Below are positions 53,588-64,000 of a DNA stretch of 64,000 nucleotides, one piece after another. The notes under the pieces are model-generated. The model made no database searches. It saw nothing but the letters and a program-made list of their open reading frames with translations, and was not told where the DNA came from. The DNA is from Bacillus sp. CHD6a (GTDB lineage Bacteria > Bacillota > Bacilli > Bacillales > Bacillaceae_I), in contig NZ_LBMD01000003.1 in the NCBI RefSeq assembly GCF_001293645.1, positions 186,001 through 250,000 of the forward strand, in the 5' to 3' direction. The position numbers and the translations under genes were made by a program. How positions within the stretch are numbered: the first letter of the stretch is position 1; each line of letters starts with the position of its first letter.

Positions 53588-54598
53588 CTATTTGAAAAAC
53601 AATTCCTTCATAATCGCTGAGAAAAAGATATTCGCTAGTGCTACTGGCAACAGTACCTTCCAGCCAAACTCCATCAATTGGTCTGCGCGCAGACGCGGGA
53701 AGGTGACACGAATCCAGATGAGCACGAATACGACTACGCTGAATTTTAGTGCGAACCAGACGGCACCCGGGATGAATCCGAGGAACTCGAATGGTGGCAG
53801 CCATCCGCCTAGGAACAGGACGGTTGTAAGTGAAGCCATGGCGAACAGGTACACATATTCTGCTAGCATGAAGAATGCCCAGCGGAAGCCGGAGTATTCG
53901 ACATGGTAACCCGCGACAAGCTCGGATTCTGCTTCTGGCAAGTCAAATGGTGTACGGTTCAACTCTGCGACAGATGCTATCACGAAAATTAAAAACCCGA
54001 CCGGCTGAAGGATGATGAACCAGAATGTTTCGCCTTGTGCTGCAACGATTTCGTTTAAGTTCAGGCTGCCTGCCAAGAGGACAACCCCGATTACCGACAT
54101 GACAAGTGGCACTTCATAGGAAATCATTTGTGCTGCGGCACGCATTCCTCCTAGTAACGAGTACTTGTTGTTAGAAGCCCATCCTGCCGCTACGACGCCG
54201 ACTGTTGTGATGCCGGAAATGGCAATGTAGTAGAGCAAGCCGACCCCAATATCCGCAAATTGAAAGCGGTCGGTGAATGGGATGGTGGCAAGCACCATGA
54301 ACGCCGGTGTGAAGGCGATAACTGGTGCGATAATGTATAACGGTCGATCTGCGAGTTTCGGGATCGTGTCTTCTTTTATAAGAAGCTTCAACACGTCGGC
54401 TACTGTTTGGAGCAAGCCCCATGAGCCCCCAACCTGATTCGGTCCCATACGTCCTTGCATGAAGCCCATTACTTTACGCTCTGCAAGGATTCCGTACGTT
54501 ACAAAGCCAAGGACGGCAAGGAGCAGTGCCGTTGCCAATCCGAAAAAGATGAAAAAGTTCGTCCAGGATGGTGATGAATGCAGTAAGCTCTCCATCAT
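53588..54598 (-). CDS. nuoH: NADH-quinone oxidoreductase subunit H
   Basis: 336-residue eight-span subunit forming the quinone tunnel with NuoB and NuoD. ERKVMGFMQGRMGPNQVG and ELNRTPFDLPEAESELVAGYHVEYSG are its signatures. It shares one base with the nuoD stop codon. Confidence 0.97.
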   Translation of the reverse strand: MMESLLHSSPSWTNFFIFFGLATALLLAVLGFVTYGILAERKVMGFMQGRMGPNQVGGSWGLLQTVADVLKLLIKEDTIPKLADRPLYIIAPVIAFTPAFMVLATIPFTDRFQFADIGVGLLYYIAISGITTVGVVAAGWASNNKYSLLGGMRAAAQMISYEVPLVMSVIGVVLLAGSLNLNEIVAAQGETFWFIILQPVGFLIFVIASVAELNRTPFDLPEAESELVAGYHVEYSGFRWAFFMLAEYVYLFAMASLTTVLFLGGWLPPFEFLGFIPGAVWFALKFSVVVFVLIWIRVTFPRLRADQLMEFGWKVLLPVALANIFFSAIMKELFFK

Positions 54599-55698
54599 TA
54601 GCCATCCACCTCCCCGAGGACAATATCAATTGCCCCTAAAATGGCGATCAGGTTTGCCATGTTTTCGCCTTCTAAAAGTTTCGGTAAGATCTGCAGATTG
54701 TAAAAAGACGGACGGCGGAATTTTAAGCGATATGGTTCTTTTTTTCCGTCACTGGCAATGTAGCAGCCAATCTCTCCACGCGGGGATTCGATGCGCACAT
54801 ATGCCTCTCCCTTTGGCGCCTTGATGATTCTTGGCACTTTTGCCATGATCTCGCCTTCTTCCGGGAATTGTTCAACAGCTTGTTCAATGATCTTCAGGGA
54901 CTCTTCAATTTCCTCCATGCGGCAGTGGTAACGCGCCCACGCATCTCCACCTTCACGTGTTGGAACGTCAAAGTCAAAGCGATCATAGATGGAGTATGGC
55001 TCATCTTTACGAAGATCCCACTTCACTCCGGTACATCTGAGGTTCGCGCCACTCAGGGAGTACGCAAACGCATCCTCCTTCGTGTAACGGCCAACCCCTT
55101 TCACACGGCTCATGAAAATTTCATTGCCTGTCACAAGGTCATGGTAGCCCTTCAGCTGCTCCCTCATATATGGAACAAATTCTTCTACTTTTTTAATCCA
55201 ACCCTCAGGTGCATCCCACTTTACGCCTCCAACTCGCATGTAGTTGAAAGTTAGTCGGGCTCCTGACAGCTCATTTAATAGATTGATAATCATTTCGCGT
55301 TCACGGAACGCATATAGGAACGGACTTACCGCCCCGATATCAAGTAAATATGTACCATACCAAACTAAGTGACTGGCCACACGCCCAAGCTCCATCGCAA
55401 GCACGCGAAGGTATTCCGCGCGGTCTGGAATCTCAAGGCCCATCATCGTTTCCACCGCGTGACAGATAACATAGTTGTTGGTCATGGCGGAAAGGTAATC
55501 CATCCGGTCGGTGTACGGGATAATTTGCGTGTATTGTAGGTTCTCCGCAAGCTTTTCGGTACCGCGGTGAAGGTATCCAATGACCGGTGTCGCTTCCTTG
55601 ATGATCTCTCCATCGATTTTTATGACGAGTCGGAACACCCCGTGGGTACTCGGATGCTGTGGTCCGACATTCAGTAGCATCTCCTCTGTACGAATCAT
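54598..55698 (-). CDS. nuoD: NADH-quinone oxidoreductase subunit D
   Basis: 366-residue peripheral subunit, related to hydrogenase large subunits, that forms the quinone site. It starts MIRTEEMLLNVGPQHPSTHGVFRL; the quinone-binding His and Tyr are in this and the following TDRMDYLSAM segment. GGAGGTG lies 6 nt before the ATG. Confidence 0.97.
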   Translation of the reverse strand: MIRTEEMLLNVGPQHPSTHGVFRLVIKIDGEIIKEATPVIGYLHRGTEKLAENLQYTQIIPYTDRMDYLSAMTNNYVICHAVETMMGLEIPDRAEYLRVLAMELGRVASHLVWYGTYLLDIGAVSPFLYAFREREMIINLLNELSGARLTFNYMRVGGVKWDAPEGWIKKVEEFVPYMREQLKGYHDLVTGNEIFMSRVKGVGRYTKEDAFAYSLSGANLRCTGVKWDLRKDEPYSIYDRFDFDVPTREGGDAWARYHCRMEEIEESLKIIEQAVEQFPEEGEIMAKVPRIIKAPKGEAYVRIESPRGEIGCYIASDGKKEPYRLKFRRPSFYNLQILPKLLEGENMANLIAILGAIDIVLGEVDG

Positions 55699-55701
55699 CT
55701 G

Positions 55702-56967
55702 CTACACCTCCACATCGTACGGCTCATAATCTTTTCGCAGTGGATAACCGACCCAATCATCTGGCATCATAATGCGCGTCAAATTCGGATGCCCTGTAAA
55801 TTGAATGCCAAGAAGATCGTATGTCTCCCTCTCTGGCCAGTTTGCCCCTTCCCAAATGGGCTGGATGGACGGGATGACAGGATTTTCCCGATCTATTTTT
55901 ACCTTTAGGGCAACAGACTGCTTGTTTTTATAAGAGTATAAGTGATTATAGATCTCCATATGCGTTTCAAAGTCTGTGCCGTGCATTTCCGATAGGAATT
56001 CAAACGTCAGCTGCTCGTTATAACGCAGGAATGATGCCACTTTAAAATAGTTCTCCGGTTTCGCAACAAGCGTCGGAACATCTTTGGACAGCCTGTTAAT
56101 ATATGCGGCTTCCAAAGTGTTTTCTCCGAGGTTGTCGTTGATTACTTTTACGTATTTATCGAGATATTTCTGGTTTGGTGATGGTGTATCTGATGCTGTT
56201 GCGTCGGCGGGTGTGACGGATGCTGCTCCTTTGGCATTTGCTGCGGCTTTCGCTTTGGCTGCTGCGGCGGCCTTTGCTTTTGCTTTGGCTGCTGCGATAG
56301 CTTTTGCTTTTTCATCTTGGAGGTCTGAGGAGGCAGGGTCTGTATCGGCTGATGCCTCTCCGTCTCGTTGTTGTTTGGCTAGTGCTGCGGCTTTGGCCTT
56401 GGCTGCAGCTGCTGCTTTTGCTTTTGCGGCTGCGATGGCTTTGGCCTTGGCATCGTCGCCATCGGCTGCTGGTGCTTCGCCTGCGTCGCGTTTTTGTTTT
56501 GCGAGTGCAGCGGCTTTTGCTTTAGCTGCTGCGGCGGCTTTCTTTTTTGCTAGTTCTTTGGCGTCATCTGTTGTTTCTATTGTTTCGGCTTCAGTTGACG
56601 CCTGTTCTTTCGCTTTTTGTTTTGCTAGTGCAGCAGCCTTCGCTTTAGCTGCTGCGGCGGCTTTCTTTTTTGCTAGTTCTTTGGCGTCATCTGTTGTTTC
56701 TATTGTTTCGGCTTCAGTTGACGCCTGTTCTTTCGCTTTTTGTTTTGCGAGTGCAGCGGCTTTCGCTTTAGCTGCTGCGGCGGCTTTCTTTTTTGCTAGT
56801 TCTTTGGCGTCATCACTAGCCGGTGTTTCGATAGGTGGTGCCTCTTCTTTATCTTCAGAAGCCTTTGCTTCCATTTTCTTTTTCGCTTCTAGTTTTGCAA
56901 GTGCAGCAGCTTTTGCTTTGGCTGCGGCCTCCTTCTTTTTTTCTTCCAGGCTTTTCTCATCGCTCAC
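55702..56967 (-). CDS. nuoC: NADH-quinone oxidoreductase subunit C with long Ala/Lys-rich N-terminal extension
   Basis: The last 150 or so residues form a normal Nuo[19 protein letters not shown], then [30 protein letters not shown] and a closing [13 protein letters not shown]. The first 255 or so are low-complexity, built from Ala, Lys, Glu and Gln ([11 protein letters not shown] and [10 protein letters not shown] blocks), probably one long basic helix. A 41-residue unit is repeated almost perfectly in tandem, with a 123-bp DNA period. Bacillus NuoC proteins often have such extensions of variable length. The role is unknown: a spacer, or interaction with acidic partners or the membrane. Confidence 0.93.
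   Translation of the reverse strand: MSDEKSLEEKKKEAAAKAKAAALAKLEAKKKMEAKASEDKEEAPPIETPASDDAKELAKKKAAAAAKAKAAALAKQKAKEQASTEAETIETTDDAKELAKKKAAAAAKAKAAALAKQKAKEQASTEAETIETTDDAKELAKKKAAAAAKAKAAALAKQKRDAGEAPAADGDDAKAKAIAAAKAKAAAAAKAKAAALAKQQRDGEASADTDPASSDLQDEKAKAIAAAKAKAKAAAAAKAKAAANAKGAASVTPADATASDTPSPNQKYLDKYVKVINDNLGENTLEAAYINRLSKDVPTLVAKPENYFKVASFLRYNEQLTFEFLSEMHGTDFETHMEIYNHLYSYKNKQSVALKVKIDRENPVIPSIQPIWEGANWPERETYDLLGIQFTGHPNLTRIMMPDDWVGYPLRKDYEPYDVEV
56500..56820. repeat. 123-bp tandem repeat inside nuoC
   Basis: The same block, marked by TAGCTGCTGCGGCGGC, recurs at 56523, 56646 and 56769, exactly 123 bp apart. Because 123 is divisible by three, gain or loss of a unit keeps the reading frame. 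Confidence 0.85.
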
Positions 56968-56969
56968 TG

Positions 56970-57482
56970 CTAGATCACCTGCTTCCCTGTCTTGGCTTCA
57001 TAACGAATTTTTTCGCGGAGCTTGTTGATTCCATAAATAAGAGCCGCTGGATTTGGTGGGCATCCAGGTATGTACACATCTACAGGTACAATTTGGTCCA
57101 CACCTTTTACAACGGCATAGGATTTAATATATGGACCGCCCGCGGTCGCACAGGACCCCATCGCAATAACCCATTTAGGCTCAGGCATTTGATCATACAA
57201 GCGCTTCAACACGGGTGCCATTTTTTTCGTCACAGTACCAGACACAATCATACAGTCGGATTGACGCGGTGATGTACGAAAAAAGGACCCAAAGCGGTCG
57301 AGGTCATAGTGGGACGAGCCAACACCCATCATTTCGATCGCACAGCAAGCAAGACCGAATGTCATCGGCCACATAGAATTGCTGCGGGCCCATGCTTTCA
57401 GCTCCTCCAATGTTGTCAGGAAGACTGTTTGTTTCAGCTCTTCCATTTCCTCTGGTGAGATACTCTCTAGATTTAGATCCAT
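56970..57482 (-). CDS. nuoB: NADH-quinone oxidoreductase subunit B
   Basis: 170-residue subunit holding the terminal cluster N2. The cysteines are the pair in [11 protein letters not shown], one in [11 protein letters not shown] and one in [14 protein letters not shown] 57482 is preferred to 57503, since AGGTG lies 5 nt before it. It overlaps the nuoA end by 10 nt. Confidence 0.97.
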   Translation of the reverse strand: MDLNLESISPEEMEELKQTVFLTTLEELKAWARSNSMWPMTFGLACCAIEMMGVGSSHYDLDRFGSFFRTSPRQSDCMIVSGTVTKKMAPVLKRLYDQMPEPKWVIAMGSCATAGGPYIKSYAVVKGVDQIVPVDVYIPGCPPNPAALIYGINKLREKIRYEAKTGKQVI

Positions 57483-57847
57483 TTCAACACCTTCTTCTTC
57501 CATGCGTATATTAATCCGATCAGTAATAAAACGACGAAAATAAGCATTTCAATTAGTGCAAATATCCCCAATTTCTCATATGCCACTGCCCATGGATACA
57601 GAAAAACGGTCTCCACATCGAAAATGACAAATAGAAGGGCAAATATGTAATAACGAACATTAAACTGAACACGTGAATCATGAAAGGGATCAATTCCACT
57701 TTCATAGGTCGTCTGCTTGGCAGCTGATGGCTTATTCGGACGCAAAACACGTCCAATAGCAAGCGCCACGACCGGAAGTAATACCCCTAGAGCCAAGAAT
57801 ACAACCACTATCAAATAGTTATTTTGATATAAGTTTAGTAGATTCAT
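57473..57847 (-). CDS. nuoA: NADH-quinone oxidoreductase subunit A
   Basis: 124-residue three-span subunit. [41 protein letters not shown] is the conserved loop and second span. First gene of the operon, with GGAGGGGG before the ATG. Confidence 0.96.
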   Translation of the reverse strand: MNLLNLYQNNYLIVVVFLALGVLLPVVALAIGRVLRPNKPSAAKQTTYESGIDPFHDSRVQFNVRYYIFALLFVIFDVETVFLYPWAVAYEKLGIFALIEMLIFVVLLLIGLIYAWKKKVLKWI

Positions 57848-57900
57848 GCCCGCCCCCTCCGAAGTCTCTCTTCATTTTCAGACTGCTCACAATATTTAAA

Positions 57901-57945
57901 ATTGTAACCGATAACAATTATATCAAATACCCATATCGGTGTCGA
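57901..57945 (-). promoter_or_regulatory. nuoA: Sigma-A type promoter of the nuo operon with dyad at the start point
   Basis: On the minus strand TCGACA (57945-57940) and TATAAT (57922-57917) are 17 bp apart. Directly after the -10 lies ATTGTAACCGATAACAAT (57901-57918, plus strand), an imperfect dyad with ATTGT/ACAAT arms, a possible redox or repressor site. Confidence 0.6.
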
Positions 57946-58252
57946 CAGGAGATATCCTTATTATGGCTATTGTTTTTAGGGAGGCGAAGGGAATTGTTTT
58001 CGTGAAGGGTGAAGTTTTGTTATTTGGGATCAGTGGAGGCGTTTTGTTAAAAGTTCAAAAGAAAATTACCTTGTTTTTATTAAGAGCGTACTTGGTTACT
58101 GCTGGAACACTTGAAATGGGAGCTACTGCAGGCGGGTTTTATTGGAAAGTAGGTAAATGGGGGTTGAGTTTTAGAGCGAGGTACACATGAAACGGTTAAA
58201 AATCGTTATAATTTACGAACATTTCGTGCGATTAAAATACTTTTAACCAACT

Positions 58253-58374
58253 TATCCATTGTTAAAGTGGCTTTATCCATTGTAAAAAATTTATATCCAT
58301 CCTAAATTCCATTTAACCATTGTTAAGGGACTTTTATCCATTGTAAAAGCAATATATCCATTATAAGAGGTTTG
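58253..58374. repeat. Six-unit 20-21-bp array (array D)
   Basis: TATCCATTGTTAAA-like units begin at 58253, 58274, 58294, 58314 (TAACCATTG), 58335 and 58355: steps 21, 20, 20, 21 and 20. The first 10-14 bp of each unit are conserved; the rest varies. It lies in the 940-bp gap between nuoA and atpC. Confidence 0.8.
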
Positions 58375-58386
58375 AAGGTATATATC

Positions 58387-58421
58387 CTTTAACGCATCAC
58401 CGCACAGCGGGTCAGACCCCT
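58387..58421 (+). repeat. 35-bp direct repeat, copy 1, with REP-like core
   Basis: Identical over 35 bp to 58633-58667. It starts CTTTAACGCATCACCGCACA and ends in a GGGTCAGACCC palindrome. The two copies bracket array E. Confidence 0.9.
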
Positions 58422-58445
58422 ATTTTAGGTAATTGGACTTTCCGA

Positions 58446-58565
58446 TATCAATAAAAATCAGATTATATCAAGAAAAATCCGGATTTATCGAGAAATCAGG
58501 AGCGTTTATCAATAAAACTTGAATTATATCAAGAAAAACTTATTCTATATCAATAAATCGACACA
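58446..58565. repeat. Six-unit 20-21-bp array (array E)
   Basis: TATCAATAAAA / TATCAAGAAAAA / TATCGAGAAA units begin at 58446, 58466, 58486, 58507, 58527 and 58548: steps 20, 20, 21, 20 and 21. Same period and unit number as array D, with a different core. Confidence 0.8.
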
Positions 58566-58632
58566 CCCCTCGTTCATTCGACAACAATCATCCTTTACTC
58601 ACCAGTCCACCTCTGTGCGTGAGACTGCTTAA

Positions 58633-58667
58633 CTTTAACGCATCACCGCACAGCGGGTCAGACCCCT
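58633..58667 (+). repeat. 35-bp direct repeat, copy 2, with REP-like core
   Basis: Second perfect copy of the repeat at 58387-58421, 246 bp away in the same orientation. Confidence 0.9.
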
Positions 58668-58710
58668 CTTCATCTCTTTAAAGCAACAAACAAACAAAAA
58701 CACAAACAAA

Positions 58711-58760
58711 CAAAAAACCCCCTCCCTCCAAAGCACGTCTGCTCTGAAGAGAGGGGGTTT
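58711..58760 (-). terminator. Intrinsic terminator of the atp operon
   Basis: On the minus strand AACCCCCTCTC pairs with GAGGGAGGGGGTT and runs into TTTTG, close after the atpC stop. It marks the operon end. Confidence 0.85.
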
Positions 58761-58787
58761 TCACATTCTTTTATTTACAGGGTATTG

Positions 58788-59210
<423 letters not shown>

Positions 59211-59214
59211 TTAA

Positions 59215-60804
<1,590 letters not shown>

Positions 60805-60806
60805 AT

Positions 60807-61673
<867 letters not shown>

Positions 61674-61707
61674 TCACCACCTTTTTAACCCTATTCAGAG
61701 TGGTTAG

Positions 61708-61762
61708 ACACATGGAAAGGAGGAATCGAAGGTTGGTTCGGGTTCCTCCATCACATGGTGTA
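61708..61762 (-). repeat. Long imperfect palindrome between atpA and atpG
   Basis: ACACATGGAAAGGAGGAA and TTCCTCCATCACATGGTGT pair imperfectly over a GC-rich loop. It may be an mRNA hairpin that sets the different yields of alpha and gamma; the GGAGG here is not near a start codon. Confidence 0.45.
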
Positions 61763-61780
61763 ACTCACTATGTCGATCTA

Positions 61781-63307
<1,527 letters not shown>

Positions 63308-63310
63308 CTA

Positions 63311-63853
63311 CTATCTATTCGTTGTAAGTTGACGTCCAAGACGTTCTAATTTTCCACTAACACTTCCATCGAAAATACGGTTGCCGATGCGAATCTTCAA
63401 ACCGCCTATTAAAGATGGATCTACGATATTGCTGATATTTAAAGAAGACTTTCCAACTTTTGCTGCAAATACAGCGGAAAGTTCAGCCTGTTCTGCGTCC
63501 GTTAAGGCGCGAACAGAGTACACTTTCGCGTCTGCCACATTAAGGGCTTCATTAGAAAGTGCTTTGTACTCGTCAATCATATCCACGACGATACCTTGAC
63601 GGTGACGGTCTATTAAAAGCTGTAACGTGTTTACGATAAATGGTGATGCGGAAGCAAATGCCTCACGGACGATTTGCTTTTTAGAGTCTTTGCGTACTTT
63701 CGGGTTGCTCAGGACAACATCCAGTTCCTTGTTGTTCAAGAACACCTTTTTTACTTCTGCAAGCTCTGCATCAAACTGCTCATAAAGATTGTTTTCTTTA
63801 GCCAGTTCGAAAAGAGCCAATGCATAACGCTTTGCTACTCCGTTTTTGCTCAT
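63311..63853 (-). CDS. atpH: F1Fo ATP synthase subunit delta
   Basis: 180-residue stator subunit that joins F1 to the b dimer. It starts [20 protein letters not shown] and contains [17 protein letters not shown] and a final [27 protein letters not shown], the conserved C-terminal motif. The start overlaps the atpF stop as ATGA. Confidence 0.97.
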   Translation of the reverse strand: MSKNGVAKRYALALFELAKENNLYEQFDAELAEVKKVFLNNKELDVVLSNPKVRKDSKKQIVREAFASASPFIVNTLQLLIDRHRQGIVVDMIDEYKALSNEALNVADAKVYSVRALTDAEQAELSAVFAAKVGKSSLNISNIVDPSLIGGLKIRIGNRIFDGSVSGKLERLGRQLTTNR

Positions 63854-64000
63854 CGCACTTCGCCTACCTGTTTCACGTAATCATCGATAAGCTTCTGCTG
63901 ATCTTTTTCGTTTAGTTCTTTTTCAATCACTTTAGAAGCGATTAATACGGACAAGGATGCAACCTGTTCACGCAAAGCAACAACTGCCTGCTCTTTTTCC
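63850..64000 (-). CDS. atpF: F1Fo ATP synthase subunit b, C-terminal part (runs off the window)
   Basis: Only the last 50 codons are inside the window. They read [20 protein letters not shown], then [20 protein letters not shown] and YVKQVGEVR before TGA, the helical C-terminus of subunit b that binds delta. The ATGA overlap with atpH fits the usual order atpF-atpH-atpA-atpG-atpD-atpC. Confidence 0.92.
   Translation of the reverse strand, partial: EKEQAVVALREQVASLSVLIASKVIEKELNEKDQQKLIDDYVKQVGEVR

Noticed and set aside
56084-57028. A 314-codon open frame on the plus strand opposite nuoC, made almost only of Ala, Phe and Ser
   Set aside because: It is the antisense of the Ala/Lys repeat in nuoC; the composition follows from the repeat and there is no independent ribosome-binding site or family resemblance.
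57939-58190. An 83-codon plus-strand frame between nuoA and atpC
   Set aside because: Its start overlaps the nuo promoter, the AGGAG is 11 nt from the ATG, and the sequence resembles no protein; its own promoter was not seen.
58253-58565. CRISPR array
   Set aside because: Units are about 20 bp with degenerate cores and no unique spacers between constant repeats; no cas genes lie in the window.

Overview
The window reads as a chromosomal segment of a spore-forming, flagellated, low-GC Bacillaceae species. The support is synteny with the Bacillus subtilis region that holds atp, murAA, spoIID, spoIIQ, spoIIID, mbl, flhO, flhP and fabZ, together with intact SpoIIQ, SpoIID and SpoIIID. A genus cannot be fixed from this sequence alone. 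No rRNA, tRNA or CRISPR array was found. Most genes lie on the minus strand; the exceptions are four single plus-strand genes.

Region 1 (1-20.8 kb) is an exopolysaccharide cluster read right to left. It opens with a tyrosine-kinase pair (EpsA/EpsB type), a membrane UDP-sugar dehydratase (EpsC type) and a GtaB. A structured leader RNA with a terminator-like hairpin follows, then an orphan pseudopilin. Next come an initiating sugar-phosphate transferase, four further glycosyltransferases, a UDP-N-acetyl-L-sugar branch (CapE plus an RmlD-like reductase), a Wzx flippase, Ugd, a UDP-glucuronate 4-epimerase, GalE, a second GtaB and a Wzy polymerase. Together they predict a Wzx/Wzy-type acidic polymer. 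Two perfect Spo0A boxes lie upstream of the operon.

Region 2 (21-27.5 kb) has small envelope proteins, fabZ, an EpuA-type membrane protein, flhO/flhP, an unlisted 52-residue ORF, mbl, spoIIID and a BsuPI-domain gene. Region 3 (27.9-40.9 kb) is accessory: an acetate-type symporter operon with a strong promoter, an unknown AT-rich gene, decayed gene remnants, a Ca2+ P-type ATPase, pyroglutamyl peptidase, a two-gene chromate transporter, a gamma-glutamyltransferase and a REP-associated (RAYT) transposase. Region 4 (41-46.7 kb) holds spoIIQ, spoIID, murA, ywmB and ywzB. Region 5 is an 11-subunit nuoA-N operon without nuoEFG, and region 6 is the atp operon from the end of atpF to atpC.

The intergenic DNA is unusually rich in repeats. 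One family is a 13-bp palindrome (GGGGTCTGACCCC) with a partly conserved flank, in about sixteen copies around the RAYT gene. A second is a set of five short arrays whose units repeat every 20-21 bp, each with its own motif. A third comprises longer dispersed elements, one inside nuo and one inside atp, plus a remnant between ywzB and nuoN. The 21-bp arrays and the leader RNA of the polysaccharide cluster are the best candidates for something undescribed or worth testing.
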